Shown: one piece after another, positions 1-5,183 of the stretch
Layout: every line of letters starts with the position of its first letter
Position numbering within the stretch: position 1 is the stretch's first letter
NCBI GenBank assembly: GCA_012517025.1
Contig: JAAYVT010000319.1
Span: 1 to 11,019 of the forward strand
Length of the DNA: 11,019 bases
Direction: 5' to 3'
DNA from: Phyllobacteriaceae bacterium
GTDB taxonomy: Bacteria > Pseudomonadota > Alphaproteobacteria > Rhizobiales > Ancalomicrobiaceae
The notes under the pieces: generated by a model
Database searches by the model: none
Told to the model about the DNA's origin: nothing
What the model saw: only the letters and a program-made list of their open reading frames with translations
Program-made: the position numbers and the translations under genes

Positions 1-1820
1 AGGCGCGCCGCCGCCAGCGTGACGTGGCCGTAGTCGAAGTGCATCGGCCCGCCCTCCGGGTCGGTGAGCCGGCAATGCCCGTCCGGGCATTCGGCGTCCC
101 AGGCCGAGACCCAGGTCGCCCCGGTCGCCTTCACGATCGGCGCCATTTTGCGATCGCGGTCGAGGCGCTCCGTGATGCGCTTGCGACCGGCGAGCTCGGG
201 ATCGCCGCGCATCGTCGCGTCGGCCAGGATCGCCGGCATCTCGCCGTCGTATTCGACCACCGGCCCGATCACCGTGACGGCGATGCCGCGCGCACGAAGC
301 GTGCGGATGGTCGCAGCCAGGATCTCGTCCTCGCCGTCGAGCCAGCGCCCGGCCAGGATCACCGCGTCGATCTTGGTCTTCACCAGAAAGTCGTCGAGGA
401 TGTAGGGCACGAAGTCGTTGCAGTGACCCTCGGTCGACACCCCGTGCATCGGTCGGCACGCCGCCCCCGTCGCCTGCATCACGTTCCAGGCCGGGAAGCG
501 TTCCTTCAGCGCCAGCCAATATTGCGCCGCGTGGCTGTCGCCGAAGACCAGCATGTTCGGCTTCGTCGTCGACACCGGCAGGCAGGTCTTCCGGTCGTAG
601 ATCTCGCCGAGGCTGACGAAGCAGGTGCCGTCGAGGAACTGCGACTTGTGCTCCGGCGTCTGCTGATAGGTCGCGTAGGACGCGATCTTCAGCACCTCCG
701 GCGGATAGGTCCGCCAATGCTCGGCGTTCGCCGCCACCACGAAGGCGGAAAGCCCGACCGCCGCGACCCCGCCGAGCCCGCCGATCACCAGCCGGCCCGG
801 CCGGCCCTTGCGGAAGGCCTCGATCGCCGGCCGCTCGACCAGCCGGTAGGACACCCAGGCGGCGGCGACCGACAGCGTCACCACGATCGCCGTGTCGGAG
901 GCCGACAGGGTGACGTCGTGGCGCAGCCGCCAGAAGGTGATGATCGGCCAGTGCCACAGATAGAGCGAATAGGAAATCGCCCCGATCCACCGCATCGGCT
1001 GCGCCGCCAAGAGCCGCGTCGTCACCGCGCCGTCGCCGTAGGCGATGATCAGCGCCGCGCCGAGCGCCGGCAGCACCGCCCACGGCACCGGGAAGAGGCT
1101 CGACGGCCGGATCAGCAGATAGCCGAGCACGATCAGCGCCAGCCCGCCGAGCGCGGCGGCGTCGCGCCCCCGCTTGGTCGCGATCCGCGGCGCCGCGCCC
1201 GCCGCCACCAGCGCCCCGAGCCCGAGTTCCCACACCCGCCCCGGCAGCCCGTAGAAGGCGTGCACCGGCATCTCCAGCGACAGGAACAGGCCGAGCGCGA
1301 AGGAGGCCAGCGCCGTCAGCGTCAGCACCGCCTTCAGTCGGCTCGGCGCGAAGCGGTGGACGACGGCGATGAGCAGCGGGTGGACGATGTAGAACTGGTC
1401 CTCGACGCCGAGCGACCAGGTGTGCAGCAGTGGCAGCGTCTCCGCCGCCGGGCCGAAATAACCGGCGGTGAACTCGAACCAGAGGTTGGAGACGAAGGCG
1501 GCGGCCGATGCGGCGCTGCCGGCGAGCGATCGGAGATCGCCCGGGAACAGGGAGACGCAGCCGGCGACCAGCACCGCCGCCAGCATGGCGAACAGCGCCG
1601 GGAAGATGCGCACGATGCGCCGGCCCCAGAAGCCGACCACCGAGAAACGCCCGGCCTCGACGTCGGCGAGCATGATCGAGGTGATCAGGAAGCCGGAGAT
1701 GACGAAGAACACGTCGACGCCGATGAAGCCGCCGGAGATCCAGGTGAGGCCGGCGTGATAGAGCACGATCGGCACCACCGCGACGGCGCGCAGTCCGTCG
1801 ATGTCGTTCCTGTAGCGCAT
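1..1820 (-). CDS. Membrane O-acyltransferase (acyltransferase 3 / OafA type) with C-terminal SGNH domain, 3' end cut by window edge
   Basis: The translation starts MRYRNDIDGLRAVAV at 1820 and stays open to the window edge, giving 606 residues. The N-terminal part, roughly residues 1-345, is a multi-spanning acyltransferase-3 domain with the typical DGLRA motif, the conserved His22 in LYHAG, and VDVFFVISGFLI near 35-46. The C-terminal part is a periplasmic SGNH hydrolase-like domain: block I is FGDSH with candidate nucleophile Ser429, and the DxxH block is Asp596-Tyr-Gly-His599. Proteins of this architecture (OafA, and related peptidoglycan or polysaccharide acyltransferases) move acyl groups, usually acetyl, across the inner membrane onto cell-surface glycans. 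The exact substrate cannot be told here. The DxxH block lies close to the edge, so probably only about 10-30 residues are missing. A purine-rich GGGGGA lies just upstream of the ATG. The gene follows the rplT terminator in the same direction, and I see no convincing promoter in the 68 bp between them. Confidence 0.93.
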   Translation of the reverse strand, partial: MRYRNDIDGLRAVAVVPIVLYHAGLTWISGGFIGVDVFFVISGFLITSIMLADVEAGRFSVVGFWGRRIVRIFPALFAMLAAVLVAGCVSLFPGDLRSLAGSAASAAAFVSNLWFEFTAGYFGPAAETLPLLHTWSLGVEDQFYIVHPLLIAVVHRFAPSRLKAVLTLTALASFALGLFLSLEMPVHAFYGLPGRVWELGLGALVAAGAAPRIATKRGRDAAALGGLALIVLGYLLIRPSSLFPVPWAVLPALGAALIIAYGDGAVTTRLLAAQPMRWIGAISYSLYLWHWPIITFWRLRHDVTLSASDTAIVVTLSVAAAWVSYRLVERPAIEAFRKGRPGRLVIGGLGGVAAVGLSAFVVAANAEHWRTYPPEVLKIASYATYQQTPEHKSQFLDGTCFVSLGEIYDRKTCLPVSTTKPNMLVFGDSHAAQYWLALKERFPAWNVMQATGAACRPMHGVSTEGHCNDFVPYILDDFLVKTKIDAVILAGRWLDGEDEILAATIRTLRARGIAVTVIGPVVEYDGEMPAILADATMRGDPELAGRKRITERLDRDRKMAPIVKATGATWVSAWDAECPDGHCRLTDPEGGPMHFDYGHVTLAAAR

Positions 1821-1887
1821 GCGTCCCCCGTCGGCGTCTCTCGCCTCTCCATGCGATGCCGCGCGGCGCCGGGCAAGAGGGGGACGG

Positions 1888-1926
1888 CAAAAACGAAGAG
1901 CCCCGCGCGTGGGTCGCGCGGGGCTC
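1888..1926 (-). terminator. Rho-independent terminator of the rpmI-rplT transcript
   Basis: There is a perfect 12-bp GC-rich stem (1898-1909 pairs with 1915-1926) with a 5-nt loop. Read on the minus strand it is followed by TTCGTTTTTGCC, which contains a run of five T. It lies 26 bp past the rplT stop codon and before the acyltransferase gene. It should end the ribosomal-protein transcript and separate it from the acyltransferase. Confidence 0.9.
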
Positions 1927-1951
1927 GCAACGTCGTCGCGTTCGACGGCGA

Positions 1952-2317
1952 TCAGGCGGCCAGCGCCGCCTGGGCCTTCTCGACCAGGGCCTTGAAGGCC
2001 TCCGGCTGAGTGATCGCGAGATCGGAGAGGACCTTGCGGTCGACCTCGATGCCGGCCTTGTTGAGGCCGTCGATGAAGCGCGAATAGGTCATCGCTTCGG
2101 CGACCTGACGGACGCCGGCGTTGATGCGCTGGATCCACAGGGCGCGGAAGTTGCGCTTCTTGTTCTTGCGGTCGCGGTAGGCATAGATCATGCCCTTCTC
2201 GACGGCCGCCTTCGCGGTACGGATGGTGTTCTTGCGGCGGCCGTAGTAGCCCTTGGCGGCCTTCAGAACCTTCTTGTGCTTGGCGTGGGCGGTGACGCCG
2301 CGCTTGACACGAGCCAT
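1952..2317 (-). CDS. rplT: 50S ribosomal protein L20
   Basis: This 121-residue protein (MARVKRGVTAHAKHKK...) matches ribosomal protein L20, which binds 23S rRNA early in large-subunit assembly. The N-terminal half is very basic, with GYYGRRKN near residue 23. The L20 signature is clear at residues 53-66 (KKRNFRALWIQRIN). The C-terminal globular half has the usual YSRFIDGLNKAGI. The length is normal for the family. The ATG at 2317 has an AAGGA about 9 nt upstream. The gene lies 38 bp downstream of rpmI and is very likely co-transcribed with it. In E. coli L20 represses its own operon by binding the leader mRNA. Whether that happens here is not shown, though the rpmI leader is long. A strong terminator follows. 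Confidence 0.98.
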   Translation of the reverse strand: MARVKRGVTAHAKHKKVLKAAKGYYGRRKNTIRTAKAAVEKGMIYAYRDRKNKKRNFRALWIQRINAGVRQVAEAMTYSRFIDGLNKAGIEVDRKVLSDLAITQPEAFKALVEKAQAALAA

Positions 2318-2355
2318 GGCGAGTAATCCTTCGGTTCAGGTCTGGGCTACGCGGT

Positions 2356-2553
2356 TCACGCGTAGGGCATGTACTGCTTGACGATCTTGGCGTCGCAGTC
2401 CGCGAGCACGGATGTGCCACGGGCGTCGCGGATGAACTTGGTCGTCCGCTTGATCATGCCGTGGCGCTTGCCGGCCTGAGCGACCTTCACCTTGCCGGTG
2501 GCCGTGAGCTTGAAGCGCTTCTTGGCGCCGCTCTTGGTCTTCATCTTGGGCAT
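2356..2553 (-). CDS. rpmI: 50S ribosomal protein L35
   Basis: This is a 65-residue basic protein starting MPKMKTKSGAKKRFK, the standard L35 N-terminus, followed by TGKVKVAQAGKRHGM and a short C-terminal tail. It is a component of the large ribosomal subunit. The reading frame stays open upstream to a TTG near 2721, but the start at 2553 is chosen because L35 is strongly conserved in length and begins at MPKMKT. A GAGAG purine stretch sits upstream of this ATG. The upstream extension begins about where the predicted transcript starts and looks non-coding. rplT follows after 38 bp. A sigma-70-like promoter lies about 180 bp upstream, leaving a long leader. Confidence 0.98.
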   Translation of the reverse strand: MPKMKTKSGAKKRFKLTATGKVKVAQAGKRHGMIKRTTKFIRDARGTSVLADCDAKIVKQYMPYA

Positions 2554-2725
2554 TTGGCTCTCTCGAGTTTGAGCGACACGAAAACGGCGGCGCCCGAAAG
2601 CACCACCGGCCACGCGACCGGTTGGATCGCGCGTGAACCCTCGCGTCGCTGGATGTGACTTTGGGTTCGAGCCTTCCAGAACCGCCACGGCATGCCCTTG
2701 GATCAGCCGGTCGGTTCGCAAGACG
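2554..2725 (-). promoter_or_regulatory. Long structured leader of rpmI-rplT
   Basis: If transcription starts just past the TATAAC box, the leader of rpmI is about 170 nt. Complementary segments are visible. CGACCGG at 2615-2621 can pair with CCGGTCG at 2707-2713. Nested inside, GAACCC at 2635-2640 can pair with GGGTTC at 2663-2668. A competing local 5-bp pairing exists (ACCGG 2605-2609 with CCGGT 2618-2622). L20-controlled leaders exist upstream of rpmI-rplT in other bacteria, so autogenous control is a reasonable inference. No known leader family was recognised by sequence. Confidence 0.4.
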
Positions 2726-2730
2726 GCGGG

Positions 2731-2759
2731 GTTATAGGCGCAAGCGCCGGCGAATGCAA
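2731..2759 (-). promoter_or_regulatory. Sigma-70-like promoter for rpmI-rplT
   Basis: Read on the minus strand: TTGCAT (2754-2759), a 17-bp spacer, then TATAAC (2731-2736), which matches the -10 consensus at five of six positions. It lies just past the stop of the PF06475 gene. rpmI-rplT can therefore be transcribed independently of infC. Confidence 0.6.
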
Positions 2760-2782
2760 CGGTCGCCGGCGGTTTTGCCGGC

Positions 2783-3358
2783 TCAGACCAGCGCGATCGT
2801 CTCGCCGAACCGCGTCGGCGTGCCGGTGTCGTCGAAATCGACGTCGAAGGTCGTCTCGCCGATCGTCACGGCGATCTTCTTCGCCCCGTCGAGCGGCTTC
2901 AGCGCCACCGTCCGCTTGGCCGCCTCGAGGCTCGGCAGCCCGACCACCACCGCCTCGACGCTCTGCGCCTTCGCCGCCTTCTTGCCCAGCCGCGCCACCA
3001 GCGCCGTCAGCCCGAACGGCGAGTTCTCGACCAGACAATCGGTGAGGCCGGCGAAATCCTTGCGCGGCTTGCCCTCGCCGTCCGACCAGCCGCCGTAGCC
3101 GTCGTGACGCAGCGCCAGCGTGGCGCCGCCGAGCCGGGTCAGATGCAGCGATCGCACGCAGGCCCATTCGGGGTCGACGGTCATCCGCCAGCGCGCCGCG
3201 AAGGCGGTCTCGCCGTCTCCGGCGACGCTCACCCCCTCGGCGGTGACGCCGCTCTCGGCGATCTTCACCTCGACGTGCTCGAGACCGATGGTCTCGGTCC
3301 GTCCGTCGCCGTCGACACGGAAGGTCCGCCAACGCAGCGACCGGTGGGTTGCGCTCAT
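2783..3358 (-). CDS. PF06475-type protein (putative glycolipid-binding family, formerly DUF1089)
   Basis: The 191-residue protein resembles the PF06475 'putative glycolipid-binding' family. Recognisable features are the N-terminal RWRTF followed by GLEHVEVK, then ARWRMTVDPEW...VRSLHL, and the family's most typical block, LRHDGYGGWSDGEGKP (residues 83-98), followed by D-x-x-G-L-x-D and SPFGLTALVARLG. The family is small, lacks signal peptides, and has no firmly established biochemical role; the name comes from structural similarity. There is no membrane segment, so it is probably cytoplasmic. The ATG at 3358 is chosen because a GGAG lies 8 nt upstream. The in-frame GTG at 3367 overlaps that GGAG and cannot use it. 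The gene lies between infC and rpmI, 74 bp after infC, in an operon where one would normally expect rpmI next. Confidence 0.82.
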   Translation of the reverse strand: MSATHRSLRWRTFRVDGDGRTETIGLEHVEVKIAESGVTAEGVSVAGDGETAFAARWRMTVDPEWACVRSLHLTRLGGATLALRHDGYGGWSDGEGKPRKDFAGLTDCLVENSPFGLTALVARLGKKAAKAQSVEAVVVGLPSLEAAKRTVALKPLDGAKKIAVTIGETTFDVDFDDTGTPTRFGETIALV

Positions 3359-3396
3359 CGACGACACTCCGCAAAGATCGACGCAAGGAACCCGGC

Positions 3397-3420
3397 GATC
3401 CGGCGCCCGAACGCCGGATC
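3397..3420 (-). other. Perfect 9-bp hairpin between infC and the PF06475 gene
   Basis: GATCCGGCG (3397-3405) and CGCCGGATC (3412-3420) form a perfect stem with a 6-nt loop, 12 bp after the infC stop. On the minus strand it is followed by CGCCGGGTTCC, without a proper T-run. It is therefore more likely a 3'-end stabiliser or partial attenuator than a full terminator. It could set the expression ratio of infC to the downstream gene. Confidence 0.5.
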
Positions 3421-3432
3421 TCCCGGCACCGC

Positions 3433-3972
3433 TCAGCGCGGCGCCAGGATCATGATCATCTGCTTGCCTTCGAGCTTCGGATCGGCCTCGACCTTGGCGA
3501 CGTCGGCGGTGTCGTCGCGCATGCGGGCGAGCACCTGCAGGCCGAGATCCTGATGCGCCATCTCGCGACCGCGGAAGCGCAGCGTCACCTTGACCTTGTC
3601 GCCGTCTTCGAAGAACCGACGCGACTGCTTGAGCTTCACGTCGTAGTCGTGGTCGTCGATGCCGGGACGGAGCTTGACCTCCTTGATCTCGACGACCTTC
3701 TGGTTCTTGCGCGCCTCGGCGGCCTTCTTCTGCGCCTGATACTTGAAGCGACCGAAGTCGAGCAGCTTGCAGACCGGCGGAGCCGCGTTCGGAGCGATCT
3801 CCACGAGGTCGAGACCGGCCTCTTCGGCACGGTCGAGCGCGTCGTAGAAGGACATCACGCCGACGTTGTTGCCTTCATCGTCGATCAGCTGGATCTGCGG
3901 AACGCCACGGATCTCTCGGTTGATGCGCGGCCCTTCCTTGGGCGGCGGCGGTGCGCGAAACGGACGGCGAAT
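3433..3972 (-). CDS. infC: Translation initiation factor IF-3, with ATT start codon
   Basis: The protein is IF-3, which binds the 30S subunit, prevents premature 50S joining and proofreads the start codon and initiator tRNA. With the start at 3972 it has 179 residues. The N-terminal domain (about 10-80) contains NREIRG, LIDDEGNNVGV and the family signature around KLLDFGRFKYQAQKK (69-83). The C-terminal domain (about 92-179) has EIKEVKLRP, HDYDVKLK and GDKVKVTLRFRGREMAHQ. No ATG, GTG or TTG lies near the expected start. The conserved alphaproteobacterial N-terminus (M)RRPF-R-APPP falls exactly on ATT-CGC-CGT-CCG, with AGAGGAGA upstream leaving a 9-nt spacer after GGAG. Use of a rare start codon is known for E. 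coli infC and lets IF-3 repress its own translation. The same logic is inferred here. A hairpin-rich leader of about 150 nt precedes the gene. Confidence 0.95.
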   Translation of the reverse strand: MRRPFRAPPPPKEGPRINREIRGVPQIQLIDDEGNNVGVMSFYDALDRAEEAGLDLVEIAPNAAPPVCKLLDFGRFKYQAQKKAAEARKNQKVVEIKEVKLRPGIDDHDYDVKLKQSRRFFEDGDKVKVTLRFRGREMAHQDLGLQVLARMRDDTADVAKVEADPKLEGKQMIMILAPR

Positions 3973-3980
3973 GGTCGTGG

Positions 3981-3988
3981 TCTCCTCT
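3981..3988 (-). promoter_or_regulatory. Shine-Dalgarno sequence fixing the ATT start of infC
   Basis: On the minus strand this reads AGAGGAGA, a strong match to the anti-SD sequence, with 9 nt between GGAG and the ATT at 3972. It supports initiation at ATT rather than at any in-frame codon further upstream. Confidence 0.8.
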
Positions 3989-4019
3989 GGTGTCGGCGAT
4001 GGACGATCGTCGTCGCGGT

Positions 4020-4039
4020 CGATCGCGGAAGAGCGATCG
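4020..4039 (-). other. 7-bp hairpin in the infC leader
   Basis: CGATCGC (4020-4026) and GCGATCG (4033-4039) form a perfect stem with a 6-nt loop. It lies about 30 nt upstream of the SD in the predicted infC leader. There is no T-run, so it is not a terminator. Confidence 0.45.
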
Positions 4040-4059
4040 AAACCGGCCCCTTCGCTCGA

Positions 4060-4093
4060 CGAATGCTTCGTTCGCGATACGGCGAAGCATTCG
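4060..4093 (-). other. Perfect 11-bp hairpin in the infC leader
   Basis: CGAATGCTTCG (4060-4070) and CGAAGCATTCG (4083-4093) are exact reverse complements with a 12-nt loop. The hairpin lies between the predicted infC promoter and the infC start, about 90-120 nt upstream of the ATT. No T-run follows on the minus strand. It is either an RNA leader element or a dyad that binds a protein on DNA. Confidence 0.65.
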
Positions 4094-4130
4094 GCCGACG
4101 AGGCGTCGTCGCATCGAACCGTCGGCGGGG

Positions 4131-4159
4131 ACAATTCGACGAATCTGCGGGGAAGTCAA
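4131..4159 (-). promoter_or_regulatory. Sigma-70-like promoter for infC
   Basis: Read on the minus strand: TTGACT (4154-4159, five of six -35 consensus bases), a 17-bp spacer, then AATTGT (4131-4136) as a weak -10. The spacing is ideal. A start here gives an infC leader of about 150 nt. Confidence 0.55.
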
Positions 4160-4282
4160 CGCCGTCCTCGTCGGATCGGGGTCTTCACGCCCGTCGAACC
4201 GACGACGCGGCGAAGAAAGTCCTTCCATCCGCACCCCCGCCGGCCGATACCGGGGCGGGCGACGGAGCGAAGGGAGCGACGC

Positions 4283-5086
4283 ATGGACGCGCGGTTCGAG
4301 ACGATCGAGGTGGGCGAGGGGGCCGGCGCGCGGTCGATCGCGGTCGATCGGCGCTCCGGCGGGGCGCCGGGGCTGTTCTGGCTCGGTGGCTATCGCTCCG
4401 ACATGGTCGGGTCCAAGGCCCTCGCCCTCGACGCCCACGCCGCGACCGAGGGCCTCGCTCTCACCCGCTTCGACTATTCCGGCCACGGCGTCTCCGGCGG
4501 CCGCTTCGAGGACGGCACCATCTCGCGTTGGCAGGAGGAGGCGCAGGCGGTCTTCGCCACCACCACCGGCCCGCAGATCGTGATCGGCTCGTCGATGGGC
4601 GGCTGGATGGCGCTGCTGTTGGCGCGCGCCCATCTCGCCGCCGTCGGACGCGCCGGCTCGCGCATCGCCGGCATGGTTTTGGTCGCCCCGGCCCCCGACT
4701 TCACCGAGGAGCTGATGTGGGCGGACTTCCCCGAGGCGGTCCGGCGCGCCCTCCTCGACGAGGGGATCTTTCGCGGTCCGGCGAACGCCGACGGCGAGTG
4801 CCTCGTCGTCACCCGCGCCCTGATCGAGGACGGCCGCAACCATCTGCTGCTCGGCGGCACGATCGAGACCGGCTGTCCGGTCGCCATCCTCCAGGGCAAA
4901 CGGGACGAGAGCGTGCCCTGGCGCCACGCCCTGCGGTTGAGTGAACGCCTCGCCCTCGACGACGCGACCGTCACCTTCGTCGACGACGGCGATCATCGCC
5001 TGTCGCGACCGCAGGACCTGGATCTTCTGCTGAAGACCGTCGACGAGATGGCGGCGAACGTCGCCGGTCGCCGCCCCGCGCCGTAG
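4283..5086 (+). CDS. Alpha/beta hydrolase, ABHD10-like esterase/thioesterase
   Basis: This 267-residue soluble protein has the alpha/beta-hydrolase fold. The oxyanion-side motif is FWLGGYRSDMVGSKA (32-46), then RFDYSGHGVSGG (62-73). The nucleophile elbow is GSSMG with Ser104. The candidate acid Asp208 is in QGKRDESVPW, and His238 is in DDGDHRLS. The pattern 'GGY.S.M.G.KA..L' followed by 'RFDYSG.G.S' and 'GSS.GGW' resembles ABHD10-type serine hydrolases, whose eukaryotic members are mitochondrial thioesterases or esterases. The substrate here is unknown, and a general carboxylesterase role is possible. No signal peptide is seen, so it should be cytoplasmic. AGGGAG lies 6 nt before the ATG at 4283. 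The frame is open upstream, but that part overlaps the infC leader and gene and is not credible. The gene is divergent from infC. Confidence 0.9.
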   Translation: MDARFETIEVGEGAGARSIAVDRRSGGAPGLFWLGGYRSDMVGSKALALDAHAATEGLALTRFDYSGHGVSGGRFEDGTISRWQEEAQAVFATTTGPQIVIGSSMGGWMALLLARAHLAAVGRAGSRIAGMVLVAPAPDFTEELMWADFPEAVRRALLDEGIFRGPANADGECLVVTRALIEDGRNHLLLGGTIETGCPVAILQGKRDESVPWRHALRLSERLALDDATVTFVDDGDHRLSRPQDLDLLLKTVDEMAANVAGRRPAP

Positions 5087-5109
5087 CGACGCCGAAACCC
5101 ACGCCGTAC

Positions 5110-5136
5110 GACGTATTGACTCGGATCGTATACGTC
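5110..5136. promoter_or_regulatory. Operator-like inverted repeat upstream of the VHL-domain gene
   Basis: GACGTAT (5110-5116) and ATACGTC (5130-5136) are exact inverted repeats with a 13-bp spacer, so their centres are 20 bp apart (about two helical turns). TTGACT at 5116-5121 overlaps the left arm and could be a -35 box, but no good -10 follows at 16-18 bp. The arrangement fits a dimeric regulator's site, though no regulator can be named. Confidence 0.4.
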
Positions 5137-5170
5137 TCGACCCTCCCTCCGCTACCGCACGGGCGGTGAG

Positions 5171-5176
5171 AGGAGG
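5171..5176 (+). promoter_or_regulatory. Shine-Dalgarno sequence deciding the start of the VHL-domain gene
   Basis: AGGAGG, continuing as GG, lies 7 nt before the in-frame ATG at 5184. It rules out the upstream GTG at 5166, which lies ahead of the SD. The ATG at 5180 is in another frame. Confidence 0.8.
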
Positions 5177-5183
5177 GGCATGC

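Larger units (their letters stand above)
3973..4282. promoter_or_regulatory. Divergent regulatory gap between infC and the alpha/beta hydrolase
   Basis: This 310-bp gap holds the infC promoter and leader on its left side. On the right is the SD of the hydrolase gene: AGGGAG at 4271-4276, 6 nt before the ATG. I see no convincing -35/-10 pair for the hydrolase on the plus strand. Long open frames cross the gap on both strands, but they look like by-products of high GC and none has a credible start or family match. Confidence 0.6.

Noticed and set aside
24..2009. Open plus-strand frame of 661 codons
   Set aside because: It is antisense to the acyltransferase. The composition is dominated by Arg, Asp, Glu, Gln, His and Pro with no recognisable family, as expected from the complementary frame of a high-GC gene.
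2554..2721. N-terminal extension of L35 to a TTG at 2721
   Set aside because: L35 is about 65 residues and starts MPKMKT. The extension starts at the expected transcription start site and is best read as leader RNA.
3973..4134. N-terminal extension of IF-3 from a TTG at 4134
   Set aside because: The TTG overlaps the predicted -10 box, the extension has no counterpart in IF-3 proteins, and a good SD serves the ATT at 3972.
4227..4262. Possible GC-rich dyad just upstream of the hydrolase gene
   Set aside because: The arms match only with bulges and there is no supporting promoter element; likely chance at this base composition.
5166..5183. GTG start at 5166 for the VHL-domain protein
   Set aside because: The AGGAGG SD lies downstream of it and points to the ATG at 5184, which also gives a normal signal peptide.
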